Positions 20,983 to 30,059 of a DNA stretch of 64,000 bases are shown here, piece after piece. Both the position numbers and the translations under genes were made by a program. Every line of letters starts with the position of its first letter. The first letter of the stretch is position 1. The notes below the pieces were generated by a model. That model saw nothing but the letters and a program-made list of their open reading frames with translations. It was not told where the DNA came from and did no database searches. Origin of the DNA: Gallionella sp. (GTDB lineage: Bacteria; Pseudomonadota; Gammaproteobacteria; Burkholderiales; Gallionellaceae); assembly GCA_028714075.1 (NCBI GenBank), contig JAQTMZ010000011.1:1-64000 (forward strand), in the 5' to 3' direction.

Positions 20983-22347
20983 ATGCCCTTTGCAAGCCTC
21001 AACCCAGCCACCAATCAGGTGATCCAGACCCACGCCAGTTGGGATTCTGGCCGTCTGGAACAAGCACTGGAAAATGCCCACAGCGCGCAGCAAGCCTGGG
21101 CGCATACAACTTTTGCCCGGCGCGCCGAAGTGCTGCGCGAAGTGGCGAACCAGTTGCGCGCACAGCGCGACCAGTATGCGACTCTCATCACCCGGGAGAT
21201 GGGCAAGCCGCTGCGCGAAGCGCGTGCCGAGATCGAAAAGTGTGCCGGAGTTTGCGACTACTATGCGCAGCACGGCGAGGCATTCATGCGCAGCGAGCCG
21301 GTGGCATCGGACGCGAGTAACAGCTATGTCGCGTATTGCCCGCTCGGCGTGGTGCTGGCCATCATGCCGTGGAATTTTCCGTTCTGGCAGGTATTCCGCG
21401 CCGCCGCACCGGCCCTGATGGCGGGCAATGCGCTGGCGCTGAAACATGCGCCAAATGTGCCGCAGTGCGCGCTCGCCATCGAGGCCATGTTCCGCGCTGG
21501 CGGTTTGCCGGAGGGTGTGTTCACCAGCCTGATGATCGAGGTCGGGCAAGTGGCCGAGGCCATCGCCAGCCTGCACATCCATGCGGTCACGCTGACCGGC
21601 TCGGAAGCCGCCGGGCGCAAGGTGGCGGCGTGCGCCGGGCAGCACCTGAAAAAATGCGTGCTGGAACTGGGCGGCTCCGACCCTTTTATTGTTTTGCATG
21701 ACGCGGATCTGGAATTGGCCGTCGATATGGCGGTGGCCTCGCGCTTTCTCAATTGCGGGCAATCCTGCATCGCCGCCAAACGCTTCATCGTCGTGCCGCA
21801 AATTGCGGACGAATTTCTGCATAAGTTCAAAGTCAGAGTGGACGCGCTCAAGCTCGGCGACCCGCTGGATGATGCCACGCAGATCGGCCCGATGGCGCGC
21901 CTCGATTTGCGCGCTGAACTGCATCGGCAAGTCAGCGAATCCATCGCACAGGGCGCAGTGGCGCTGACCGGATGCAGGCCGGTCGAGCGCGCAGGATTTT
22001 TCTACCAGCCGTCGATCCTGGATCGCGTCACCACCCAAACTTGCGCCTGGCACGAAGAGCTGTTCGGCCCGGTGGCCATCGTGATCCGCGCCGCGAGCGA
22101 AGCGGACGCGCTGCGCATCGCCAACGAAACCCGCTTCGGGCTCGGCGCATCGATCTGGAGCAAGGACACGGCGCGCGCCGAACAGTTGGCGGCGCAGATT
22201 CAGGCCGGCTGCACCTTCATCAACGGCATGGTCAAATCCGACCCGCGCCTGCCATTTGGCGGCGTGAAAGCCTCGGGTTACGGGCGCGAGTTGTCCCGGC
22301 TGGGAATGCATGAATTCGTGAATGCGAAAACGGTGTGGATCAGGTAG
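20983..22347 (+). CDS. NAD(P)-dependent succinate-semialdehyde dehydrogenase-type aldehyde dehydrogenase
   Basis: LGVVLAIMPWNFPFWQVFR, LELGGSDPFIVL, NCGQSCIAAKRFIV catalytic Cys. Confidence 0.9.
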   Translation: MPFASLNPATNQVIQTHASWDSGRLEQALENAHSAQQAWAHTTFARRAEVLREVANQLRAQRDQYATLITREMGKPLREARAEIEKCAGVCDYYAQHGEAFMRSEPVASDASNSYVAYCPLGVVLAIMPWNFPFWQVFRAAAPALMAGNALALKHAPNVPQCALAIEAMFRAGGLPEGVFTSLMIEVGQVAEAIASLHIHAVTLTGSEAAGRKVAACAGQHLKKCVLELGGSDPFIVLHDADLELAVDMAVASRFLNCGQSCIAAKRFIVVPQIADEFLHKFKVRVDALKLGDPLDDATQIGPMARLDLRAELHRQVSESIAQGAVALTGCRPVERAGFFYQPSILDRVTTQTCAWHEELFGPVAIVIRAASEADALRIANETRFGLGASIWSKDTARAEQLAAQIQAGCTFINGMVKSDPRLPFGGVKASGYGRELSRLGMHEFVNAKTVWIR

Positions 22348-22436
22348 GTTTGTATGATTCCTCACTTACAATTACGCCACATCCAATGTGGCTGAACAAA
22401 AATTATTTTACAGATTTTATTAAACAGGAGATTTGA

Positions 22437-22763
22437 ATGGGCAAGCCAGTAAAACACGTATTCGTCTGCACGCAATCCCGCCCGCCGGAGCATCCGCGCG
22501 GCTCATGCGGAGCGAAAGGCAGCGCGGCCGTGTTGCAGGAATTCATGCAGCAGTTTGAGAAAAGGCAGTTGTGGGGGCGCTTTGCCGTGACCGGCAGCGG
22601 CTGTATCGGCACTTGCGGCACCGGCCCCAGCGTGCTGGTTTATCCGGAAGGCGTGATGTACGGCGGGGTAGGTATAGATGATGTGGTCGCCATCATCGAA
22701 GAACATCTGCTGGGCGACAAGCCGGTGGAAAGATTGAAAGTGCCTGAAGTGATTTGGGGCTAA
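22437..22763 (+). CDS. (2Fe-2S) thioredoxin-like ferredoxin domain protein
   Basis: KHVFVCTQSRPPEHPRGSCGAKGS... GSGCIGTCGTGPSVLVYPEGVMYGGV. Confidence 0.9.
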   Translation: MGKPVKHVFVCTQSRPPEHPRGSCGAKGSAAVLQEFMQQFEKRQLWGRFAVTGSGCIGTCGTGPSVLVYPEGVMYGGVGIDDVVAIIEEHLLGDKPVERLKVPEVIWG

Positions 22764-23129
22764 TATTTTGTTGCCGTGACTGGCTGCTTTCGGGCGAGCA
22801 TTTTGCACTTGCGAAGTGCTGTTCCCAACACACACCTGCTGTTCAGTTTTCCCGGAAGCAGACAGTCGAGATTGATTCAACAGACTCAGACTCAGGGTAA
22901 GAGGGTAAAAGTGCACCTCTCTTTTTTCCAATCACCATTGTTCTTTCCGCTTTATTACTTTCTTAAAGTAAGCCAGACACTTATCACGAAGACGATTACT
23001 ATAACTATTAAAGTGGTCACTATATTTCCTCATTGTTTTGATAAACCCTGCCTATGGTGCGTCTGTATTTAGGCATCATTAGGGTTTTTAGGGTAAGCGG
23101 ATATACATACTTCGTTTAATCGCATGACT

Positions 23130-26100
23130 TCAATCCTCCCGCACCCTGAACCACGCCGCATACAGCGCGGGCAGGAACAGGCAGGTGAGCAGCGTGGCGA
23201 TGACCAGCCCGCCCATGATGGACACGGCCATCGGCCCCCAGAATACCTGGCGGGTCAATGGGATCATCGCGAGGATCGCCGCCGAGGCGGTCAGCATGAT
23301 CGGGCGGAAGCGGCGCACGGTGGAGCCGATGATCGCTTCCCATTGCGTCTTGCCGTCGGCCTCGTCCTGGCGGATCTGGTCGACCAGGATCACCGAGTTG
23401 CGCATGATCATCCCAGCCAGCGCGATGAAGCCGAGGTTGGCGACGAAGCCGAACGGCACCCGGAATACCAGCAGCGCGAGCGTGACACCGATCAGGCCGA
23501 GCGGCGCGGTGAGCAGCACGATCACGGTGCGGCTGATGCTTTGCAGCTGGATCATCAGCAGCGTGATCACGCCGACCAGCATCAGCGGCACCACCGCCTT
23601 GATTGCGCCTTCGCCTTTCGCCGATTCCTCGACGCTGCCGCCCATCTCGATGCGATAGCCGATCGGCAGCGTGGCGCGCAACGCGCCAAGCTGCGTGTTC
23701 AACTCCGCCGACACGGTGGCAGGCTGGGTCTTGTCGGCCATGTCGCCGAGCACGGTCATGGTCGGCAGGCGGTTGCGCCGCCAGATCATGCCTTCTTCCA
23801 GTACCGGCACCAGTTTCGCGACCTGCGCCAGCGGCACATGTTGCCCATTCGGCAGCGGGATATCCAGGTCGGGCAACCGGTCCAACGAACGCACTTCTCG
23901 TTCATTCGTGCCGCGCCACACTATATCGATCAGCTGATCGCCTTCGCGGTACTGCGCCAACGCCACGCCGTTCAGCCAGCCTTGCAGGGCCTGTGAAATT
24001 TCCTTGCTGGAAGTGCCGAGCTGGCGCGCCCGATCCTGATCCACCTCGACGCGCAACGCCTTGATCTTATCGTTCCAGTCGAAACTGACATCCTGCAAAT
24101 GCGTGTTGGCGCGCATCAGGTCGGCCACCTTGGCGGCAATCGCGCGTACCTGCTCGACATCCTGCCCCATCACGCGGAACTGCACCGGATAGCCGATCGG
24201 CGGGCCGTTCTCAAGGCGCGACACGCGCGCATGGATATGCGAGAAGCCGCCTTCCGCCGAGGTGAATATATTCGTCAGCCTGCGCTTGAGTTCTTCGCGC
24301 TCTTGCAGCCCCTTGGTGACGATCACGACTTGCGCGTAGTTGTCGCTGAACAGGCTGACATCGAGCGACAGGATGAAGCGCGGTGCGCCATTGCCGATGT
24401 AGGAAGAATAGGAAGCCGCCGCCGGATCGCCGGCCAGTATCTGCTCGATGCGTTTGGTCTCGGCCTCGGTCGCCTTGAGCGATGCGCCCTGCGGCAGCCA
24501 CACATCGACGATCAATTCGAGACGGTTGGCGGCCGGGAAAAACTGTTTCTGCACCCCGACGTTGAACGCGACGATGGACAACACGAAGGCCCCTGCCGTG
24601 GCACCGATCACCTTCCAGCGGTTGCGCAGACACCAGGTCACCAGCGCGCGGAAACGGCGGTAGAACGGCGTGTCGTAGACATTCGCGCCGTGCCGCTGGG
24701 CTTTTGCCACCAGTTTTTTCGGGTCAAGCAATTTATAGCCGAGATAAGGCGTGAATACCACCGCGACGATCCACGACACCAACAGCGCGATGGTCACCAC
24801 TTGGAAGATCGAAATGGTGTATTCGCTGGCCGCCGATTTGGAAAAGCCCACCGGCGTGAACGCGGCGGCGGTGATCAGCGTGCCGGTCAGCATCGGGAAA
24901 GCGGTCGAGGTGTAGGCGAAGGTCGCGGCCTTGAAGCGGTCCCAGCCCTGTTCCATTTTCACCACCATCATCTCCACCGCGATGATCGCATCGTCTACCA
25001 GCAGGCCGAGCGCGATCACCAGTGCGCCGAGCGAGATGCGCTGCAGGCCGATGTCGAACACCTTCATCAGGAAGAAAGTGATCGCCAGCACCAGCGGGAT
25101 GGACAACGCCACCACCGTGCCGGTGCGCCACCCCAAACTCAGGAACGATACCGCCAGCACGATCAGGATCGCCTCGGTCAGCGAGTTCTCGAACAGGCGG
25201 ATGGAGCCTTTGACCACTTCCGGCTGGTTGGCGACCACATGCATATCCACGCCCGCCGGCAGGTCCGCCGTGATTTTCTGCATCGCCAGTTGCAGGTTCT
25301 CGCCGAGACGGATCACGTTGCCGCCCTTGTCCATCACGACGCCGATACCGATGGCGGGATGCCCGCCGACGCGCATCTGCGGGTTGGGCGGATCGGCAAA
25401 ACCGCGCGATACTTTGGCGATATCGCCCAGGCGGAGGTGCCGCCCGTTCACCAGCAGATCGGCATTGCGCACCCGCTCGACGCTGTCGAATCCGCCCGAC
25501 ACGCGCAGTTGCACGCGGTCGGTCGCGGTGTCGACAAAACCGGACGGGCCCACCATGTTCTGCTTCTGCAAGGCCTCGCCGATCTGGCCGGGCGTGATGC
25601 CCAGATTCGCCAGACGATGCGGCGCAATCTCCAGATAGATTTTTTCGTCCTGTACGCCGAACAGCTCGACGCGCCGCACATCCGGCACCTGTTTCAGGTC
25701 CAGCGCAACCTGATCGGCGTAGCGGTGCAACGCCGCCAGATCGAAGCCGTCCCCGGTCAGCGCGAAGATATTGATCTGCACATCGCCGAACTCGTCGTTG
25801 GGGTACGGCCCCTGCACGCCGTCCGGCAAGGTGTGGCGAATGTCATCCAGCTTCTTGCGTACCTGCCGCCAGGCTTCCGGCACCTCGGTCTTGGGTGTGT
25901 AATCCTTGAGCATCACAAAGATCATCGAATCGCCCGGCTTGGAAGCGGAGCGCAGCACGTCCACCCAAGCCGTTTCCTGCAATTTTTTCTCGATGCGTTC
26001 GGTCACCTCCCGCTCGACTTCCTGCGCCGTCGTCCCCGGCCACAGGGTGCGCACCACCATGACCTTGAAGGTGAAATTCGGATCTTCGGCGCGCCCCAGG

Positions 26101-26201
26101 TTGAAGTAGGAAATCACCCCCGCACCCATCAGCACGATGATCAGGTACAGCACCATCTGCTGGTGCGCCAGCGCCCACGCAGAAAGATTCGGTCCCTTCA
26201 T
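23130..26201 (-). CDS. RND efflux transporter permease (AcrB/MexF-like)
   Basis: 1023 aa, NLGRAEDPNFTFKVMVVRTLWPGTTAQEVEREVTERIEK; ALVIALGLLVDDAIIAVEMM; typical RND topology. Confidence 0.95.
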   Translation of the reverse strand: MKGPNLSAWALAHQQMVLYLIIVLMGAGVISYFNLGRAEDPNFTFKVMVVRTLWPGTTAQEVEREVTERIEKKLQETAWVDVLRSASKPGDSMIFVMLKDYTPKTEVPEAWRQVRKKLDDIRHTLPDGVQGPYPNDEFGDVQINIFALTGDGFDLAALHRYADQVALDLKQVPDVRRVELFGVQDEKIYLEIAPHRLANLGITPGQIGEALQKQNMVGPSGFVDTATDRVQLRVSGGFDSVERVRNADLLVNGRHLRLGDIAKVSRGFADPPNPQMRVGGHPAIGIGVVMDKGGNVIRLGENLQLAMQKITADLPAGVDMHVVANQPEVVKGSIRLFENSLTEAILIVLAVSFLSLGWRTGTVVALSIPLVLAITFFLMKVFDIGLQRISLGALVIALGLLVDDAIIAVEMMVVKMEQGWDRFKAATFAYTSTAFPMLTGTLITAAAFTPVGFSKSAASEYTISIFQVVTIALLVSWIVAVVFTPYLGYKLLDPKKLVAKAQRHGANVYDTPFYRRFRALVTWCLRNRWKVIGATAGAFVLSIVAFNVGVQKQFFPAANRLELIVDVWLPQGASLKATEAETKRIEQILAGDPAAASYSSYIGNGAPRFILSLDVSLFSDNYAQVVIVTKGLQEREELKRRLTNIFTSAEGGFSHIHARVSRLENGPPIGYPVQFRVMGQDVEQVRAIAAKVADLMRANTHLQDVSFDWNDKIKALRVEVDQDRARQLGTSSKEISQALQGWLNGVALAQYREGDQLIDIVWRGTNEREVRSLDRLPDLDIPLPNGQHVPLAQVAKLVPVLEEGMIWRRNRLPTMTVLGDMADKTQPATVSAELNTQLGALRATLPIGYRIEMGGSVEESAKGEGAIKAVVPLMLVGVITLLMIQLQSISRTVIVLLTAPLGLIGVTLALLVFRVPFGFVANLGFIALAGMIMRNSVILVDQIRQDEADGKTQWEAIIGSTVRRFRPIMLTASAAILAMIPLTRQVFWGPMAVSIMGGLVIATLLTCLFLPALYAAWFRVRED

Positions 26202-27238
26202 CGGGCGCTGCCGCTCTCGATAGCGCGGATTTTCTCCCCTGCCGCGAGCCGGTGTACACCGTTGCTGACGATGCGCTCGCCCGCCGCAAGCCCGCCGGTG
26301 ATGACTGCGCCGTCATCGCGGTATGCGGCAACCTGCACCGGGCGCAGGCTGACGGTGCGGTCGACTGCGACGATCCACACCGCCGCCTGTTTGCCCTGCT
26401 GAAAAATTGCAGTCAGCGGAATCAGCAGGCCGTCGCTTTTTTTATTTGTAGTGAAATACACCCGCGCCGTCATGCCCAGTGCGACATCCGGGCCGGATTG
26501 GTCCAGCGCAACGCGTGCCGCGTAAGTGCGGCTGGCCGGATCGGCCACCGGAGCCAGTTCGCGCAGGCGACCGGCCAATGGTGCCGCGCTGTCGCCGGCA
26601 GTCAACAGGGTAATCGCGGCGGCAGCGCCGATCTTGAGATTGGCCAGTTGCGACTCCGGTAACGCAATCGCCACCTCGCGCTCGCCATGCTGCGCCAAAC
26701 GCACTACCGGCTGCCCGGCAATGACCACCTGCCCGACTTCCGCCAGCGTTGCTGCGACCACGCCCGCGCGGTCGGCATGCAGCGTGGCATAGGCGGACTG
26801 ATTGCGCGCCAGCCCGGCCTGCGCGGCGGCAGCCTTGAGCGCGGTCTCCCTGGCATCCAGCGCCGATTGGCTGACGAAGCCCTTGCTGCGCAGATCGCGG
26901 TAGCGTTTCGCATCGGCTTCGGCCAGCTGGTATTGCGCTTCCGCCGAATCGAGCTGCAAGCCGGTGTCGCCGGGATCGAGACGCATCAGCACTTGCCCCG
27001 CCCTGACCTGCGTGCCTGCATCCACCAGCCGTTCAATTATTTTCCCGCCGATGCGAAACCCCAGTTGCGTTTCGTGGCGCGCACGAATCTCGCCGCTATA
27101 GGTATTGCCGCCAGCGGTTGCAGCAGAACCCACCACCAGGGTCAAAGCCGGCCGCTCGACTCTTGCCGCCGGAGCCGATTCCTTGCCGCATCCGGCCAGA
27201 ACAAGCGCCAAAACAAATAACAGAATACTGGGTTTCAT
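26198..27238 (-). CDS. RND efflux periplasmic adaptor (membrane fusion protein)
   Basis: Lipoprotein signal LALVLAGCGKES; biotinyl-lipoyl-like YSGEIRARHETQLGFRIGGKIIERLVDAGTQVRAGQVLMRLD; overlaps pump gene. Confidence 0.93.
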   Translation of the reverse strand: MKPSILLFVLALVLAGCGKESAPAARVERPALTLVVGSAATAGGNTYSGEIRARHETQLGFRIGGKIIERLVDAGTQVRAGQVLMRLDPGDTGLQLDSAEAQYQLAEADAKRYRDLRSKGFVSQSALDARETALKAAAAQAGLARNQSAYATLHADRAGVVAATLAEVGQVVIAGQPVVRLAQHGEREVAIALPESQLANLKIGAAAAITLLTAGDSAAPLAGRLRELAPVADPASRTYAARVALDQSGPDVALGMTARVYFTTNKKSDGLLIPLTAIFQQGKQAAVWIVAVDRTVSLRPVQVAAYRDDGAVITGGLAAGERIVSNGVHRLAAGEKIRAIESGSAR

Positions 27239-27415
27239 ACTGATTTCGGAGGGCGTAAAAACGGACAGGCAATGTAGGGTCAGGGCCGACGGCTGTCAAC
27301 CCGAAGAAAATGCCGGCTTACAGGAGCGCCATTTCCCAATCAGCAGAAAACCGGACTCGCCAGCGGGCCAGCTCGAGGCGAAACACCATCATGCCTGGCC
27401 ATCCTTTTTCACGCG

Positions 27416-27811
27416 TCACGGCATGGTATTCGCCGGGGCATCCATGCTCTCCGGTGCATCGCCGCTCTCCGGGATGCCCGCATTCACCGACATGCCCCAC
27501 ATCGGCCTATTATTAAAATTACTGAAGGGGGAGCTCACTGGGCGGTACTCGACAACCAGGTCGGATTTGGGGCTGGCGCAGCAGAACAAGGCCATGCCCG
27601 CCGTTCTTTCCGCCTCACTCAACACGCTGTCCATAAACCTGCCGTGAAACACCGAGCCTTGCAGCACGCGGCCTTTGCACACGCCGCAAACTCCATCGCG
27701 GCAACTGAACGGCATGGTATAGCCATGCTTGAGCGCGGCATCGAGGATGGTTTCACCGTCTTCAACGGGGAAGCTGTGGTTGCCGGGCTGCAGAGTGATA
27801 CTGGATGCCAT
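27416..27811 (-). CDS. 2Fe-2S plant-type ferredoxin-domain protein
   Basis: MPFSCRDGVCGVCKGRVLQGSV...GMALFCCASPKSDLVVEYRPV Cys spacing. Confidence 0.88.
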   Translation of the reverse strand: MASSITLQPGNHSFPVEDGETILDAALKHGYTMPFSCRDGVCGVCKGRVLQGSVFHGRFMDSVLSEAERTAGMALFCCASPKSDLVVEYRPVSSPFSNFNNRPMWGMSVNAGIPESGDAPESMDAPANTMP

Positions 27812-27862
27812 ATCGTCTTTCGGTCATGAATTAAAGTGACGATTTTAACGCATAATTGCGCC

Positions 27863-28789
27863 ATGAAACGAATTCTCATAGCGGGCTGCGGCGACATCGC
27901 CATGCGGGTAGCGCCGCTGTTGCGCAAGCATTACCGGTTGTTCGGGCTGGTGCGCCGTGCGGAACGTTGCGCCGAGTTGCGCGCAGCGGGCATCACTCCG
28001 GTGCCGGGCGATCTGGATGACCGCACCAGCCTCGCGCGCATCGCCGGATTGGCCGACATAGTGCTGCATTTCGCGCCGCCTCCAACACCGAATATCCCCT
28101 CCCCCTCCGGGGGAGGGTTAGGGAGAGGGGCGCAAAAAAGAGGCTACGTAAACGGCGACCTTCGCACCCGCAACCTTCTCGCCGCCCTGGCGCGGAGCGC
28201 TCCGCCCATGCGCCTCATCTATATCAGCACCAGCGGCGTGTATGGCGATTGCGGCGGCGCTTACGTAGACGAGACGCATCGACCCAATCCGCAAACGGCG
28301 CGCGCGCAACTCCGCGTGGATGCCGAGCGGCAGATACGCGACTGGGCGAAACGAAGCCATGTCAGCGCCGGCATCCTGCGCGTGCCCGGCATCTACGCCG
28401 CCGACCGCCTGCCGCTGGAACGCCTGCGCACTAGCAGTCCATCCATCGTGCACGAAGAGGACAGCTACACCAACCACATCCACGCCGACGATCTCGTACG
28501 CATCGTTATCGCGGCACTGCGCAACGGAAAGCCGAATCGTGTGTATCACGCCAGCGACGACAGCAAAATGAAGATGGGCGAATACTTCGATGCGGTGGCG
28601 GATGCGCACGGCCTGCCGCGCCCGCCCCGTTTGCCGCGCGCAGCAGTCGAGCGCAACGTGTCGCCTGCGCTGTGGTCGTTCATGAACGAATCGCGCCGGC
28701 TGAGCAACGAGAGAAGGAAGAAAGAGCTGAAGGTAAAACTGCGTTATCCGACGGTGGCGGATGCGCTGGCTTCAATCAAAAATACCTGA
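27863..28789 (+). CDS. NAD-dependent epimerase/dehydratase (extended SDR), containing an apparent in-frame repeat insertion
   Basis: MKRILIAGCGDIAMRVAPLL Rossmann start; LIYISTSGVYGDCGG; insertion TPNIPSPSGGGLGRGAQKRGYVNG between HFAPPP and DLRTRNLL. Confidence 0.88.
   Translation: MKRILIAGCGDIAMRVAPLLRKHYRLFGLVRRAERCAELRAAGITPVPGDLDDRTSLARIAGLADIVLHFAPPPTPNIPSPSGGGLGRGAQKRGYVNGDLRTRNLLAALARSAPPMRLIYISTSGVYGDCGGAYVDETHRPNPQTARAQLRVDAERQIRDWAKRSHVSAGILRVPGIYAADRLPLERLRTSSPSIVHEEDSYTNHIHADDLVRIVIAALRNGKPNRVYHASDDSKMKMGEYFDAVADAHGLPRPPRLPRAAVERNVSPALWSFMNESRRLSNERRKKELKVKLRYPTVADALASIKNT
28091..28133. repeat. CCCTCTCCC-type palindromic repeat located inside the epimerase CDS
   Basis: tatcccctccccctccgggggagggttagggagaggggc; same family as repeats near 33155 and 49486. 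Confidence 0.75.
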
Positions 28790-28887
28790 TTTTCAGGGCG
28801 CCCACCCATAGAAAAAATCTAGTCATCCCCGCACGCAGCCATACTGATAATTTTGACAACATCGCCACTCTCGTGGATTATTCCGTC

Positions 28888-29048
28888 CCTTCAGGTGCCC
28901 GCCGCCGCAAGGTGACGGGAGAATCGGGAAGGCGGTGCAATTCCGCCACGTGCCCAACGCTGTAAGGACGATGCTCCGGCAACAAGCCACTGGTGAAAAC
29001 CGGGAAGGCGCCGGCGGCAGTTGAATCCGAGTCAGAAGACCGGCCTGA
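28888..29048 (+). ncRNA. Cobalamin riboswitch upstream of bluB
   Basis: Conserved blocks aaggtgacgggagaatcgggaaggcggtgcaattccgcc, gccactggtgaaaaccgggaaggc, gagtcagaagaccggcctg. Confidence 0.9.
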
Positions 29049-29109
29049 AAAAAATTTGCGCGCTGCAAGGCCAGGCAGGGCGCCCATTTTTTACACAAGG
29101 GGAATAGCA

Positions 29110-29895
29110 ATGAAAGCAGAACAAGCCAACCAGGACATCCACGCTTTTACCGCCGAAGCGCGCGAAGCCATCTATCAAACCATTTTTTCGCGCCGCGACG
29201 TGCGCGGCCAGTTTCTGCCCAAGGCCGTGCCGGATGAGGTGTTGAGCCGCATCATCACCGCCGCCCACTACGCGCCTTCCGTCGGCTTCATGCAGCCGTG
29301 GAATTTTCTGGTGGTGCGCTCGGGCGAGATCAAGCGCAAGGTGCACGCCGCCTTTGCCGACGCGCATGCCGAAGCGGCGGAGATGTTCGAGGGCGACAAG
29401 CGCGCCACCTACAAGACGCTCAAGCTCGAAGGCATCCTGGAATCGCCGGTCGGCATCTGCATCACCTGCGACCGCGAGCGCACCGGCCCGGTAGTGGTGG
29501 GGCGCACCCACATGAAGACCATGGATCTCTACAGCAGCGTGTGCGCCGTACAGAACCTCTGGCTGGCGGCGCGCGCCGAGGGTTTGGGCGTGGGCTGGGT
29601 GAGCATTTTCAACCAGAGCGCATTGCAGGAAGCCCTCGGCATCCCCAAGGGCATCACCCCGATTGCCTATCTGTGCGTCGGCTATGTCAGCCACTTCTAC
29701 GCCAAGCCGGAACTCGAAGCCGCCGGCTGGCTGCCGCGCCTGCCGATTGAAGAACTGGTGTACTTCGACCAGTGGGGGCAGAGCGATGAGCAGCAACCCC
29801 TGATCGGACAACTGATCAAACACCAGGCCGCAGCGCAAGCGGCGGCAAACGCCGCGCTGCACCAGCCGGTAACCGGCAAGCAGCACGGCGGCTGA
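29110..29895 (+). CDS. bluB: 5,6-dimethylbenzimidazole synthase
   Basis: YQTIFSRRDVRGQFLPKAVPDEVLSRIITAAHYAPSVGFMQPWNFLVV; start placed after the riboswitch. Confidence 0.93.
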   Translation: MKAEQANQDIHAFTAEAREAIYQTIFSRRDVRGQFLPKAVPDEVLSRIITAAHYAPSVGFMQPWNFLVVRSGEIKRKVHAAFADAHAEAAEMFEGDKRATYKTLKLEGILESPVGICITCDRERTGPVVVGRTHMKTMDLYSSVCAVQNLWLAARAEGLGVGWVSIFNQSALQEALGIPKGITPIAYLCVGYVSHFYAKPELEAAGWLPRLPIEELVYFDQWGQSDEQQPLIGQLIKHQAAAQAAANAALHQPVTGKQHGG

Positions 29896-30059
29896 ACAAT
29901 CAGCGGATAAAGGAATATTTGGAGGTGGGGCTGCGTCATCCGCTGACGGCGGATGCGCCAGCTTCAGGGAAATTTTTCAAGCGCCAGGAAACAATCTTAA
30001 GCGGCCATTGGAAGCCTGAAAATAACCGGCTCGCCGATTCGGGAAGCTTCCGCAACGGT

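Noticed and set aside
20968-22365. 465-aa minus-strand ORF opposite the aldehyde dehydrogenase
   Set aside because: Antisense shadow; plus strand has intact ALDH motifs.
24099-26402. 767-aa plus-strand ORF antisense to the RND pump
   Set aside because: Composition (HRH, QRD, RRR runs) typical of antisense frames; the opposite strand encodes an intact RND permease.
28993-29109. N-terminal extension of bluB in the ORF track
   Set aside because: Falls inside the cobalamin riboswitch; Met at 29110 preceded by a ggaat-type RBS is more likely.
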